Position numbers and translations under genes: made by a program. Under the pieces are notes generated by a model. It did not search any database and was not told the origin of the DNA. It was given only the letters and a program-made list of their open reading frames with translations. From Erodium maritimum (Eukaryota > Streptophyta > Magnoliopsida > Geraniales > Geraniaceae), in assembly GCA_963921825.1 (NCBI GenBank), contig OY997596.1, forward strand, positions 59,780,754 to 59,844,753: DNA of 64,000 bases, given 5' to 3'. Of this stretch, positions 48,578-60,000 are shown in pieces. Every line of letters starts with the position of its first letter. The first letter of the stretch is position 1.

Positions 48578-49768
48578 CGGAAATCGATCGAGGATCGGAG
48601 GTGGAGAGTGAACGGTGAGATGGCGGTGAAGGGGTTTTTCTCGTCGACGGAGGCACTGTAAACTGTTTTGCTGCGGCTTCCTCGCGTACTATTTTTATTT
48701 GCAAATAACTCCTTGAACTCTTCACTTATTTTTACATGTTTGTGTACCAAAATGTTCTTTGCAGTTATACCCTCCATTTTTTTGCAGTCAAATAAATTTA
48801 GGGAAGATTGGAGATAATTAATCTTAATTATTATGTGTATTTTCAATTCATCACTTCACAAAAATATTAAAATGTAAGTTACACTATCAATTAAATTTGA
48901 TGAAAAAGGTACAAAACATATATTAACTTAGTGTTTCTCTATTTTTTATCTTACATTCGATAAAAAAATTTAAGGTTTGTTAATAGAATCGATGCATCGT
49001 TATCTAGTCAAAGAATTAAAACCTCTATGTCTCCCCCGCTAGCCCGTTTACATACCCTTCTCCTTTTTGAGGCCCGAGCCTTATCCCTCCATCACCTCTG
49101 TTCGTACCATGTTTCTCCCGTTGTAGAGAAAATCTTGAGTGACGTTGCATATGGGGACAACGGCTTCTCCCTCTCTAAACTATAAATACGGTCCTACGAG
49201 AAAGGGTCCTTTGACGATGTCGTGTGAAGTGGCGTGAGTCGCGTGTAGGGATGCTAATGGGTAGGGTATGAGTTGACTTTTGTGATACCCATACTCTACC
49301 CGATTTTCATACTCATTACCCGTATCCTACTCATACCCGATCAATACCCGTCCAATTCTCGATCAACAGCCTACTCGATCTCTACCCGTTCGGATCGGGT
49401 ATTACCCTACCCCATTCGTTTATACGACATGTGTATTATAAAACTTAAAAAATCGGGAAACAAGTAATCATTCCAAATAAATTTGTTTTTTTATGGTGTT
49501 GGGCTTTCAAGCTTAGCTGCATTGAAATCGAAGCCCTTTAGAGTTTGAGCCCAAGACCATAAGTAAGACTAATGGGCCGTACAAGCCCATACATCCGTTG
49601 GCCCATAAACCATGTAGCAGCGCCATAAATAAAAAAGAATAAAATTGAATCTCCAACAGTACACAAATTCAAAAACAAAAAAACACTAGCTCTTGTTTGG
49701 ATACAACCCTACAATTCATCACTCCTCTTCCACTTCCACTCACTCCTTGAGGTTCGGTTCCAGCAAAA
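48578..49768. other. Divergent intergenic region between SAM50 and BMF3-like gene
   Basis: The two genes are head to head, 1.19 kb apart. At 49247-49425 a degenerate tract rich in tacccg/cgggta units starts tagggatgctaatgggtagg, reminiscent of hAT termini, but no right end was found. The promoter motifs are listed separately. Confidence 0.45.
49573..49605 (+). promoter_or_regulatory. Site II motif cluster upstream of the BMF3-like gene
   Basis: Three TGGGCC/TGGGCT-type motifs occur within 33 bp: TGGGCC at 49573-49578, and its complements at 49584-49589 (AGCCCA) and 49600-49605 (GGCCCA). They lie 165-200 bp before the start codon. Site II elements are established in promoters of proliferating-cell genes, fitting a mitotic checkpoint gene. 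Confidence 0.55.
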
Positions 49769-52290
49769 ATGGCCAAGCCCCTACCTTCAAGCGACCTCTT
49801 CGCTTCCTTGATCTCCGACATCAAGACCTACTCCGGCAACGATCCTCTCCTCCCTTGGCTCCGGTACCCATCTCTCTCCGTTTACATCGATTGCTTCGAT
49901 TTCAGTGTTCTGTGTTCAGATTTTGGCATTATTGTGTTCATTGTTGATTTTTTATTTGAAATTTGAATGTTGAGATTAGAGGGATTCGGAAGGTTAGAGA
50001 CTCTCTTCCTGCTCAGCTTCTGAATGAGAAGCTACCTCGGTTCCTCCAGAAATGCGCCCAGGCTTTCCAGTCCGATCGCCGGTACAGGAACGACTTGCGC
50101 TACGTTCGTGTCTGGTTACAGTTGGTAAATCGTTGACCCATTTGCTTTTTCTCGTTTGTTTTGTTGATTTTGATTCTGGGTCTGTCTGATTTTGAGTGAT
50201 TGTTAGGCTGTGACCAGTGGATTGTGCATAGATGATAATGATTAGGAGAGAAAAAAATGAAATGTTAACTTTTGAATTAAAGTTGAATAGGTTTTTGGTG
50301 GGTTTTTGTTTTCATTGGAAATTAGATGATTCAGTTTCTGGGCAATCTAAGTTTTGACAGTCTTCATTGTTGGGATTGTTTAGATGGATTTTGTGGATGA
50401 TCCTTTGACACTTTTGAGAACCATGGAGGATAATAGAATCGGGATGAAGAAAGCCCTTTTTTACCAGGCATATGCTCTGTACTATGAGAAAAGCAAGAAG
50501 TATGAGGATGCCGAGAAGATGTACCATTTAGGAGTGCAAAAGTAAGTCTTTTCCCCCATTTAAAGTGCTATATGAGTAAATTTGTGTTCAATGTTAGTTG
50601 TCATTTTAAGTTCGTATTGCTACCATAAATCTCGTGTCTAGTGTTGTAATGACCCAATACATCACTATTCGATGTAATTAAGATATGTCTGATGCACTTG
50701 TATGTTGTGCTTGAATGCTACGCAATGTCTGATGTGCTTTTGTGTTGCAATGAGTTTTATATTTTAGAAAGCTTTCAACCTCGTATTTTAAGCTCGATGT
50801 TCACTTGTGCATTGCCTGTTCATCTACTTGTATGTGTATCATAGTTGTGGAAATTTGGTGACAAAAGACTTTATCATCCGTTTTGGCTTATTTGCACTTC
50901 AATGAGATCATAATTTTATAATCAGTTATATAATGCTAGAATGTTACAATATACTTCTGTGGACACTTCGAATTAGAATTGAACTCACCTTCTTCAACTC
51001 TGTAAACAGCCTTGCAGAGCCGGAAGGTGAATTGCAGAGATCATATGAGCAGTTCCTTCATCGTTTAAAGAGGCACCAGAATAAGAGGGTTCAGGTAGTA
51101 ATATGTGTTGTTTCTTTGTATTTTGCTTTGCCTATTGCTTGTGCAGTTTTCAGTTAGCTAATTATGTACCTTATATCATGTAGTGCCCTGAAAGGAAGAC
51201 TGCAAAGATACAACTATCTTCTAAGAACACCTCTCGCCATACTAGTAAAAGTGAAGTAAACAATGAAAATATATGCGTAGTTGAAGGTAGGAAGGAACCG
51301 GAGTTGCAGAGTGCAAAGCCCTTGGTGGACGCTAACCACCCTTCAAAAGACTCATGTACTGTTGGATCGTCCATGAAGGTGGAGCATATCAGAAATACTG
51401 GACAACGAAGCACATCTAAGCAACCTATGTGTAGAGATGATACAGTTGTGGCTAAGTTTGTGGACACTGCAGTTGTAGGCAAATCCGAAGCAGAAGACGC
51501 TTGCCATCATGGACTTGTGGATCCAACAATAAACATGAAAGAGGCAATGGATGCCATTAACTGCATGTTTCGAGAGCCTATAGAGACAGCCACAGCCCTG
51601 GTTGGTAGGAGATCAAAGCGAAACCAGCCTAAAGAGAGTTGTGATAGTTTTATCAATGGGTTCGAGGTCTTTGTTGATGAAGACTTGGATAAGGGACTCA
51701 AATCAACAGGTGAAAAAGAAAATAAGGCTTTTCAACCTCACCAAGAACCGTTCCAAATATTTATCGACGGGGAAGAAGATAGTGATGAGAATGATAATAT
51801 AGGACAGAATGAGGTTCAAGATGTTTTTGTGTTTCCATGTCCTAGGGATGATTCACCTGAAAGCTCCGATGATCAAGATATTGAGAGCTCAAGACCTAAA
51901 CTTAGAAGAGAGGATACAGTTGTTCGTAGGTTTGTTGGATCTGCCATTGCAGATGAACCGGAGGTGGAAAATGTTTGCCACCATGGATTGGTGGAACCCA
52001 CAGTTAACTTGAAGGAAGCTATGGATGACATAAACAACATGTTTGGGAAGCCAATAGATTTTGTAAGATCCAAGAGATCAAAGAGGCAGGATACAGCACC
52101 ACCACCTGGTAAAGGAGATTTTGGTGGGTTTTCGATTCTTGCAGATGATGACTTGGAACCTCAACCTAGCAAGCCACTGCCAAAGATGTCAAATAAATCT
52201 AGAGAAAACGATTTGTTTGAGCCAACTGTATTTACAAAGGAGGCCATGGATGACATAAACAAGCTGTTCGGGATGCCACTGGATTTTTAG
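49769..52290 (+). CDS. BMF3: BUB1/MAD3-family spindle checkpoint protein (BMF3-like)
   Basis: A kinase-less member of the BUB1/MAD3 family, expected in the spindle assembly checkpoint. Five exons (49769-49863, 49980-50124, 50384-50541, 51010-51094, 51184-52290) join in frame to 529 residues. The N-terminal third is the Mad3/BUB1 homology region 1, a TPR-like fold (LPRFLQKCAQAFQSDRRYRN, then LYYEKSKKYEDAEKMYHLG). The tail has a KEN box at 339-341 between two ABBA-like motifs, FEVFVD (321-326) and FQIFID (351-356), suited to Cdc20 binding. A segment of the form PT-x-x-x-KEAMD-x-I-x-x-x-F recurs three times (about 268-290, 426-454, 506-529). No kinase domain is present. It sits beside SAM50 and an Ole e 1 gene, as I recall for Arabidopsis At5g05510. 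Confidence 0.93.
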
Positions 52291-52469
52291 GGAACAGAAC
52301 AATGTGAGTGCTATTTCTGCTACACAAATTTTGGATTTGTCGTTGAATTCAATTTCAGTTCAATTGTGTGCCAGAGTTAGAATCTGTTCTTGAAACATTA
52401 ATGTTGAAATATATGTTATGCGTTTCTTCAAGCATCTTTTGCCCTTGTACCATTTGTGTTCTGGTTTAT

Positions 52470-52848
52470 TTTTCAAAAAAGTGCTCTGTTCACTTTTTGC
52501 AAATCATAGCGGTTTTCTTTGATAATGGCAAAAAAAGTGCATTGAACTTGTATTTTTGTTACATTTTGTATCAAGTTGTTTTGGAATGACGATTTTGCCC
52601 TTGAAATTTTAAAATAAAAAATCCCTTATTTACTTCCTCTTTATTGATTATTAAATTTTACTATCAAAATTGTATTTTTGTCATTATACGGATCAACTAA
52701 TCAAATTATTTATAATTTAAGGGTTAAATCGTCATTTTGAAAGAAAAACCCAAGTTCACGTCACGCTTTTGCTGCCATTAAAGAAAGAAGACTATGATTT
52801 GCAATTAGCAAAACAATGAATAGGACATGCATTTATTGCAATTATCCC
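52470..52848. mobile_element. Long-TIR MITE, family A, copy 3
   Basis: The left arm is diverged (caaaaaagtgctctgttcac, then gatttgcaaatcatagc-type sequence) and the right arm ends ttattgcaattatcccc. The shared internal block gacgattttgccctt and its complement are present. It lies between the BMF3-like gene and the Ole e 1 gene. Confidence 0.6.
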
Positions 52849-52966
52849 CACAACAATCATGCTAGAATAGTGAAATAAAGTCGTAACAGGAACAAGAAAG
52901 AACACGACAACATCAATATAGGAAGCAAAATGAGGTTAATCCAGAGTTAAGGACACGGCCCAAGTC

Positions 52967-53482
52967 CTAGGAATGTGTAGAGGGGCACTGAGTAGGACGG
53001 AAAGCCAAAGGACCTGCAGCATAGATCACAGCTTCATAGTTTTCCCCATAAAGCCTCTTGCTCTCATAGCGCAGAGGCGAGCCATTGAGTCCATAGTTGA
53101 CATTGGAGAGGAGGCTGCAGTTCTCAATAGGGGACTCAACAAGCTTCACTTTACATGACTGTAGAGGATGGTCCAGGATTGGATTGCTCATACGGAACCC
53201 ATTGAGCTGTGCATAGAAGTAGCCATTTTTATCGGTTTCATATACTTTGTAGAAGCTGACTCTGTTCTTGTGGTCTTTGCAGATGACACTGACTTTGGCT
53301 GAACCAATTGGCTCTGCACCGGTCAAGGACCATGTCCCGAAGCTCTCACAGGCTTGGCAGTAGATCTTGCCTTCGACTATGACATCGGTTTTCTTCTCTA
53401 CTGCATGAGCAGCTGTGGAAGGGAAGGCTAGAGGTAGGAGAAGAAGTGATGAGAACAGGAGCATGAGAGTGTTGCTAGCCAT
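52967..53482 (-). CDS. MOP10: Ole e 1/extensin-family secreted protein (MOP10-like)
   Basis: A 171-residue secreted protein, probably of the cell wall. A hydrophobic signal peptide occupies residues 1 to about 25 and ends in a small-residue Ala-rich site. The Ole e 1 domain follows with six cysteines at 42, 45, 68, 110, 122 and 166, the family number, and segments VEGKIYCQACESFG, GYFYAQLNGF and CKVKLVESP. No proline-rich extensin arm is present. A TATA box (TATATAAA on the minus strand) lies at 53562-53570, about 80 bp before the start codon. The reading frame is intronless. Position next to a BMF3-like gene matches my recall of At5g05500 (MOP10). The molecular role of this subgroup is not established from sequence. 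Confidence 0.9.
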   Translation of the reverse strand: MASNTLMLLFSSLLLLPLAFPSTAAHAVEKKTDVIVEGKIYCQACESFGTWSLTGAEPIGSAKVSVICKDHKNRVSFYKVYETDKNGYFYAQLNGFRMSNPILDHPLQSCKVKLVESPIENCSLLSNVNYGLNGSPLRYESKRLYGENYEAVIYAAGPLAFRPTQCPSTHS

Positions 53483-53561
53483 TTTTCTGGAGATGGGTTT
53501 GATTTAGATGCTTTGAGAAGAATGGGTTTGTGGGATGAGGAGATATGGGGATTTTGGGGGG

Positions 53562-53570
53562 TTTATATAG
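53562..53570 (-). promoter_or_regulatory. TATA box of the Ole e 1 family gene
   Basis: On the minus strand this reads CTATATAAAC, a strong TATA match roughly 80 bp upstream of the ATG at 53482. Confidence 0.65.
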
Positions 53571-53834
53571 CTGTTTGTTTCTTGGGAAAATTTGAGTGTA
53601 TTTTCTCATGACGTGGGAGCTACTATGCTGCAACATGTATACGTGAAGGCCACATTCGTTTTGAACTTTTATATTAATTCCACTTCTATATTAGAAGACC
53701 ACTCTCTTATGTTAACAATAATTGATCTCCACCAAAACATAAAATGGTCAACTTATTGATTTTTGTGATCAAGAATTTAAATTTCAATCATAAAATCAAC
53801 AATTGATTTCCAATGTATACCATAATTTGATCTT

Positions 53835-54781
53835 GGGAAAATTTCATTTTACCACCTTGTCAAACATTTAACTTCAGTTTGATACCCTGGCATAAATTTT
53901 TATCAGTTTCATACCCTAACCAAACTTTTAATTTCACTTTCATACCCAGCCGGGTAAAATGTCCAAAATACCCCTAACTATTACTCAAATTTTCATCTCA
54001 TGTCATTGCCTCCGAATTTGAAAAGAAGTGAAATGACAATAATACCCTTCATTGTTTAGGGTGTTAAACTGAAAATTTCAATAATTTTAAAACAAAATCA
54101 GTTTTTTTTATAAATTCAATTTTTAATTTCAAAAAAATCAAATTTTAATTTTAAAAATACATAAAAAAAGTTTTTTTATATAAAAATATTTTTTATTAAA
54201 AACAGTTTTTTATATAAAAAATCATTTTTATTTTTTTAAAAAATTAATTTTATGAATAAAAGCCGGCGAAGTGGGAGGGGTCGGGGACGACGCCGGCGGT
54301 GGAGGGGTGGCCGGAGACCACGTCGGAGAAGACGCAGTCGCGTCTGATTTTTTTTTATTCATAAAATTAATTTTTTTTAAAAATAAAAATGATTTTTTAT
54401 ATAAAAAACTGTTTTTAATAAAAAAATATTTTTATATAAAAAAACTTTTTTTATGTATTTTTAAAATTAAAATCTGATTTTTTTGAAATTAAAAATTGAA
54501 TTTATAAAAAAAAACTGATTTTGTTTTAAAATTATTGAAATTTTCAGTTTAACACCCTAAACAATGAAGAGTATTATTGTCATTTCACTTCTTTTCAAAT
54601 TCGGAGGCAATGGCATGAGATGAAAATTTGAGTAATAGTTAGGGGTATTTTGGACATTTTACCCGGCTGGGTATGAAAGTGAAATTAAATGTTTGGTTTG
54701 GGTATGAAACTGATCAAAATTTATGCCAGGGTATCAAACTGAAGTTAAATGTTTGACAAGGTGGTAAAATGAAATTTTCCC
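53835..54781. mobile_element. Mutator-type foldback element with GC-rich loop
   Basis: The ends GGGAAAATTTC and GAAATTTTCCC are inverted, and the two arms match almost throughout their 430-bp length. The flanks are an exact 9-bp duplication, tttgatctt (53826-53834 and 54782-54790), as left by Mutator-like transposases. Arm sequence becomes pure A/T toward the centre. The only unpaired part is a 91-bp GC-rich loop at 54262-54352, utterly unlike the arms, which could be a captured gene fragment as in Pack-MULEs. No transposase is present. Confidence 0.85.
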
Positions 54782-54790
54782 TTTGATCTT

Positions 54791-57091
54791 CTATTCTTGA
54801 GAATTTATTTGGAATAGATCAAAAATAAAATAAGGTAGAGTTTTATCGTCTTTATAGTCTAGTCTAACACAAATCGCGTGAACAAAAATAACTAGAAAAA
54901 AAACTAATTGTCTTAGGGAAATTTGATAATCTATGCTCCAAAATATGTTTTATTTTTTTAATATACTTCTATAATTCTAAATTGGAAAAGTATGCCTTTT
55001 GTATTGATTAAGACAAAAATACCCCTATCTAAATTTTTCTATTCTATTTGAATTTCCTTACCCAGATTTTTTCTACCATAACACGAACACATGCGTCTCT
55101 CTGATTCCATATATGAAGATATTTTGAATAGTTTTCAATGTTCATAATCTCGTGTTCTGTTCAAGAAAGATTAAATTCAGATGTAGTCTTAGCCATTAAT
55201 AAGACTGGTTTAAAAATATCAACAAGGGGTTGGTTTAAAAATCTTAAGGAGAAATTAGGTTAATGAAGACAGCTCAACAAAAAATAAGATTTTTATCATT
55301 ATTAACGGTCATCTGTACTATGGTCATCATCATAGTTCATTTCTCTCCTTCCTCCTCTATGAAAGATTAATTTTCTATACCTAAATCTAAGTCCATGACA
55401 TTAACCTTATAAGCACACCTATGTATCTAGCTCTGAATTATGATACACAACATCGTCTATTTTTTTTATATAGGTGAATTTGTATTAAAATCCAAGTCCC
55501 CAAAGTAAAGGCCTCTTGTGATTTCACAAGATCCCAAAGACCAAAAGAGCAATTCTAATGATAAACAAATGGTCCTTATACAATGTTCACAGTGCCAGTA
55601 ACTACTTCACTACTCGTCTGCACTACATCAGGGTATGGCACTGCCCCTCTGGTACAACATTGTTTTGTCTACTTAGATTCTAGCTTACTTTGTTTCCACT
55701 TTTGATCTCTAGATATGTTTCAGTCATGGACTTAACCCCGCAGTTACCAAATTCCCAGAACCTGACTCCGAACTTTCGCTCCGTATCCAGCCGGCTAAGG
55801 TCGTCTCCTTCACCAACGACATCCTCAAGAACCATGCCGCCAACTTGGGAGGCCACGCTCTTGACGGCTGTAGCGAGTTGGGAGGGACTTTCGGATTGAG
55901 TATTGACCGGAGGTGTACACATTGACAGATCTGTATTTGGGGTCTGGCGTGGACTTGCAGATGAGGATTGGGATATCGGAGTGGTGGGAGTGACGTCAAC
56001 CGTGGAGGCTAGTAGCGAGACGAGAATGAGCAAGACGGTGATGAAAGAGTAGAATAGATGATGGGGTAAGATCTTGAAGCCACCGTTGACAACAAATGAA
56101 GGTATGTTAGAAAAAGTTAGTGCAGGGTAATTTTGTCTTAATATATATAAAAGGCATAGTTTTACAATTAAGAATTATGGAAGCATATTAAGGAAATAAC
56201 ACATGTTTTGAGGCATATATTATCAAATTTCCCTTGTCTTAACCCACGTTATGAACGCCGGCCAATAACATAAGGGCACATACGGTTCATCTCAAGGTAA
56301 AGTTCGTCTAATTGCCCAAACTTTCAATTCTCGTGAGTCAACTTGTTTAGTATTTTGTTAAGGAATAATTACAATAGAAAAAAAAATCGGAAGTATTTAT
56401 TTTCATTTTTTGTAATTTGTAACCCTCTTCCTTGGTGATGACAAAAAAAAAATGCCTTAAACTTGTATTGCATTTTGTATCAAAATAAAAATAAAAAATG
56501 TCTTGAACTTGTATTGCATTTTGTATCAGAATCATGATTTCACCCTTAAAAATTTAAAAACAAAAAAAATCGAAAGTTTCATATCCCATAGTTTTTTTTC
56601 CTTTCTTTTTGTACCTTACCAAGAGCAAGAAGCTTAAGAAATAAAAAAATTGTTTTTTTTTTGTTTTTTACTTCATCTTTTTAAGGTAAAACCATCATTT
56701 TAGAACAAATTTATACAAAATATAAGAAAAAGACGAGTTCATGACATTTTTTTAATAATTATCAAGGAGGGTTACAAGTTGCAAAAAACGAATATCTCAA
56801 GGTATTTTTTTGCAAGCTATACTATGATTTTCAATTCTTATTGGATATGCACAGGGAAAACTAACCGAACCAAGTCGAACAGAATTCAAGCTCGATGATT
56901 TATAACCGAGCGAAACTCGAACATAACTGTATAAACTCGCTCGAGTCTCGACAAATTTGGACTCAATTCGACTCATTCACACCTTACTCCCTAAAAAATA
57001 TATACAACAGCATATAACTACCCAACAAAACCTTCTTCAATGTACAACAAAACCAAACTGTTCTGAGCTCAAACACAAAACCTTCTTCACT
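54791..57091. other. Spacer with LINE-like tail and a small unassigned frame
   Basis: On the minus strand 55459-55490 reads as a LINE-like 3' tail (ttttaatacaaattcacc, then an AT/poly-A run). Upstream of it a 117-codon frame (55680-56033, minus) ending TYLEIKSGNKVS has a hydrophobic start but no ATG at its ORF edge and no recognised domain. It may be LINE or gene debris. Confidence 0.3.
56360..56820. mobile_element. Long-TIR MITE, family A, copy 4
   Basis: It starts aaggaataattacaatagaa, has gtaatttgtaaccctcttcc, and ends with the inverted gagggttacaagttgcaaaa and a ggtatttttttgcaa terminus. It lies downstream of the LRR pseudokinase gene. Confidence 0.65.
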
Positions 57092-60000
57092 TCACTCTGC
57101 ATCAACCGAAGCAATCTCCAGCTCTGCCCACCAGAGAGGAGAAACCCTCGGAGCCGCTCCATCACTCGTTATTCTAGTGATCTCCCTCAACCTTGCACAG
57201 ACCTCGTTCATCGCGGGTCTCTTCCTCGGGTCAGGGTTCACACAAGACTTTATGACATCATCGATTCCCCCGAGCTGCTCTTCATCAAACGATGCCAATG
57301 TAGGATCCACCTTCTCTTTGAGGGGTTGATCCGTTTTCAGATAATGTGACGCCCAGTCATCAATCGAGCTGCTCTCAGCTGAGTAAGGAAGCTGACCTGT
57401 GATCATTTCGTATAGTGTCACACCGAAGCTATAGACATTGCTCTCTTCACCGCCCGACCTTGAACAGAGATCCATCCCTGCGTATCCTACATCAGCTGCA
57501 GCTAGTTGGTTCCAGAAGTTGAAGTCTGAGATCTTGGCTGCATAGTCTTCTGTTAGGCTGATGGCTGAAGAGTTGAGGCTCTTGTGGGGGATGGATGGTG
57601 TTAATTGGTGCATGTATTCGAGGCAATAAGCCATTCCCATTGCGATTCTCAGCCTCGTTCCCCAGTCTAAGTGCTCCGACTCCTTGACTGTATGAGAAAA
57701 TCGGAATTAAAAAACTCGTGTAACACTATAGATCGAGAACAATGTGTTGTCATGGGGAGGGACATGAACAAATCAAGACAGATAACAACTTGGGTAAATT
57801 GCACATAACTACCTTTATAAATTGTCCACAAACACATGGACTCATCCAAGACTAGTGGCTACCCATATGAATTCTCACATGTCAACATCGTACAAAAGAC
57901 GGAAACAAAAAATTCGTTTTTAACACGTAATTTAAAGATATCCCAAAACTAATCTCCCTCAAGCTTTACTCTTTGTTTCAATTTGATTATGTTCTAAAAC
58001 TATCCGCGGAATCATATTGAAATCGGAAGATTAAAGATCGAAATGAGTAGTTTTGGGATATTATAAAAAATTGAACTCCGTGGCGAAAAAAGAAAGAATT
58101 TTTTTGATGGAAACTATCAATTTTATACGATGGCAACACGTGGAAATTCATAAGGGTGGTCATGTGACACGTGAAAATTCATAAGGGTAATCAAGTGTAG
58201 AAAATGTACCATATGATCATGCGTTTTAGGGCAGTTCATAAAGGTAGTTATGTGCAATTATCCCTAGAAACTAAGCACTAGGATAGCAGATACTTACTGT
58301 GTATATGTTCAAAGAGTGTTCCATTGGGAGCGTACTCAAAAACCATAATCCTCGTGAAAGGATCATTTTCCTCACAGTAGCCAATAAGGTTGACAAAATT
58401 CTTATGATTCAATCGCGACAGCATCTCGATCTGAAAGCATCGAGAAAAAAGATGCAGTTAACGAAACAGCCACAACCAAAATCCGATAAAAACTCGAGCG
58501 AAATCCGATCAAGCATTACCTTTCTTCTGAACTTTGTTTCTAAGTTCACTGACCAATCCCTCAGAGACTTCACTTGAATTGATGTCACAGCTATTTCAAC
58601 TCCACTGGACAATGTACCTTTGTAAACTGTACCAATCGATGAAGAACCAATCACATTGCTGAAATCTTCACAAGCTGTTTCAAGCTCGGATCTTCTGAGA
58701 TTCGGTACACCTGAAAGGAAAAGTCCAAAACTCGTATAAATACTCAAACATGTACACGAATATTATCACGTGTCAAGAAAGTGAAAATACCGGTCACAAA
58801 GGCTTTCTGGAGCTGGCCACTGAGTCCGGTGACCCAAGGTTTGACTGTGGAGACCTCACTGGTTCTAAAGAACAATATGCCCAGTAATGAAACTACACCA
58901 ATCACTATAAACACAACGATCGCAGCTAATAAAAAAGGTCGATTTTCGCTTTTCTTGGGAGGAGGGGGAGTTGGAACTTGAATCGCCGGGGAAGGAGGGG
59001 GTGAAGACACTTGAGATGGTGCTGGTGATGGTGATGCTGATGTAACAGAGCGTGATGGTGATGTAATCCCGCGCGATGGTGATGTAATCGAGCGTGATGG
59101 TGATGTTATTGAGCGTGATGGTGACTTCATTGAGCGTGATGTTAATGTAATCGAAGGCGTACTGCCAACCAGTAGGCGCCGATAGATAGCATCTTTAGCT
59201 TTCCTATACAAACAAATTTAGAGGCAACTGTGAAGCCAACGGAAAAAAGGGTATACACGTCATTATAACATGAATATGGAAATTTAAGAAAGGGTCAGAG
59301 TGAGTAATTGGGATAATCTCACTAAGCAGCTACACTTAAATTCCCTTTCTCAGTCAAACTGCCCCCAAGTTTTTTTAGTCTCCATTTACCCCCAATTCCG
59401 TCAAATTTTTGGGAGTGAAGTTACGAAAGTACCCTTTTCCATAGGGGTATTTTCGTCATTCCACACCCCGAGAATTGACAGCATTGGGATAAACAGAGAC
59501 TTGAAAAACTTACGGGTTCTCAAACTTAGGGTTAGTTAGTTGGCAATGGTGCATACTTAGGGGAAACTGAGTGAGATTTCCCCCAATTAATTGTATGCAT
59601 AGTTTTTCGAACCAATCAATTCACATTTTGCATAACATACCATGCCATAAGCCCTATGTTGCAAGATAATCTTTTTACGCCACCAGACAGGAGGTTCTCA
59701 TCAACTTGATCTTCAGACCGCCTCGTAAATTCATGAACTTCCGGGGACGAGCTAGCAAGAAGTTCATTGTTGTCCAGTAAACTGCATTATCCAAATTTGT
59801 GTGAGAACACAAAAAACCAAGGCGAGCTTGCTGACAAAAATGAAGTTTTGGTGGTAGTAGTAGTAGTAACATACAGAACGGACAGTAAAACATTATTCCC
59901 GAGCTTAGAAGGCAAGTGTCCGCTAAAATTATTGTATCCCAAATCCAACACCTCCAGCTCCTCGAGCTCTCCGATCTCCTCGGGAATGTTTCCGGTAAAA

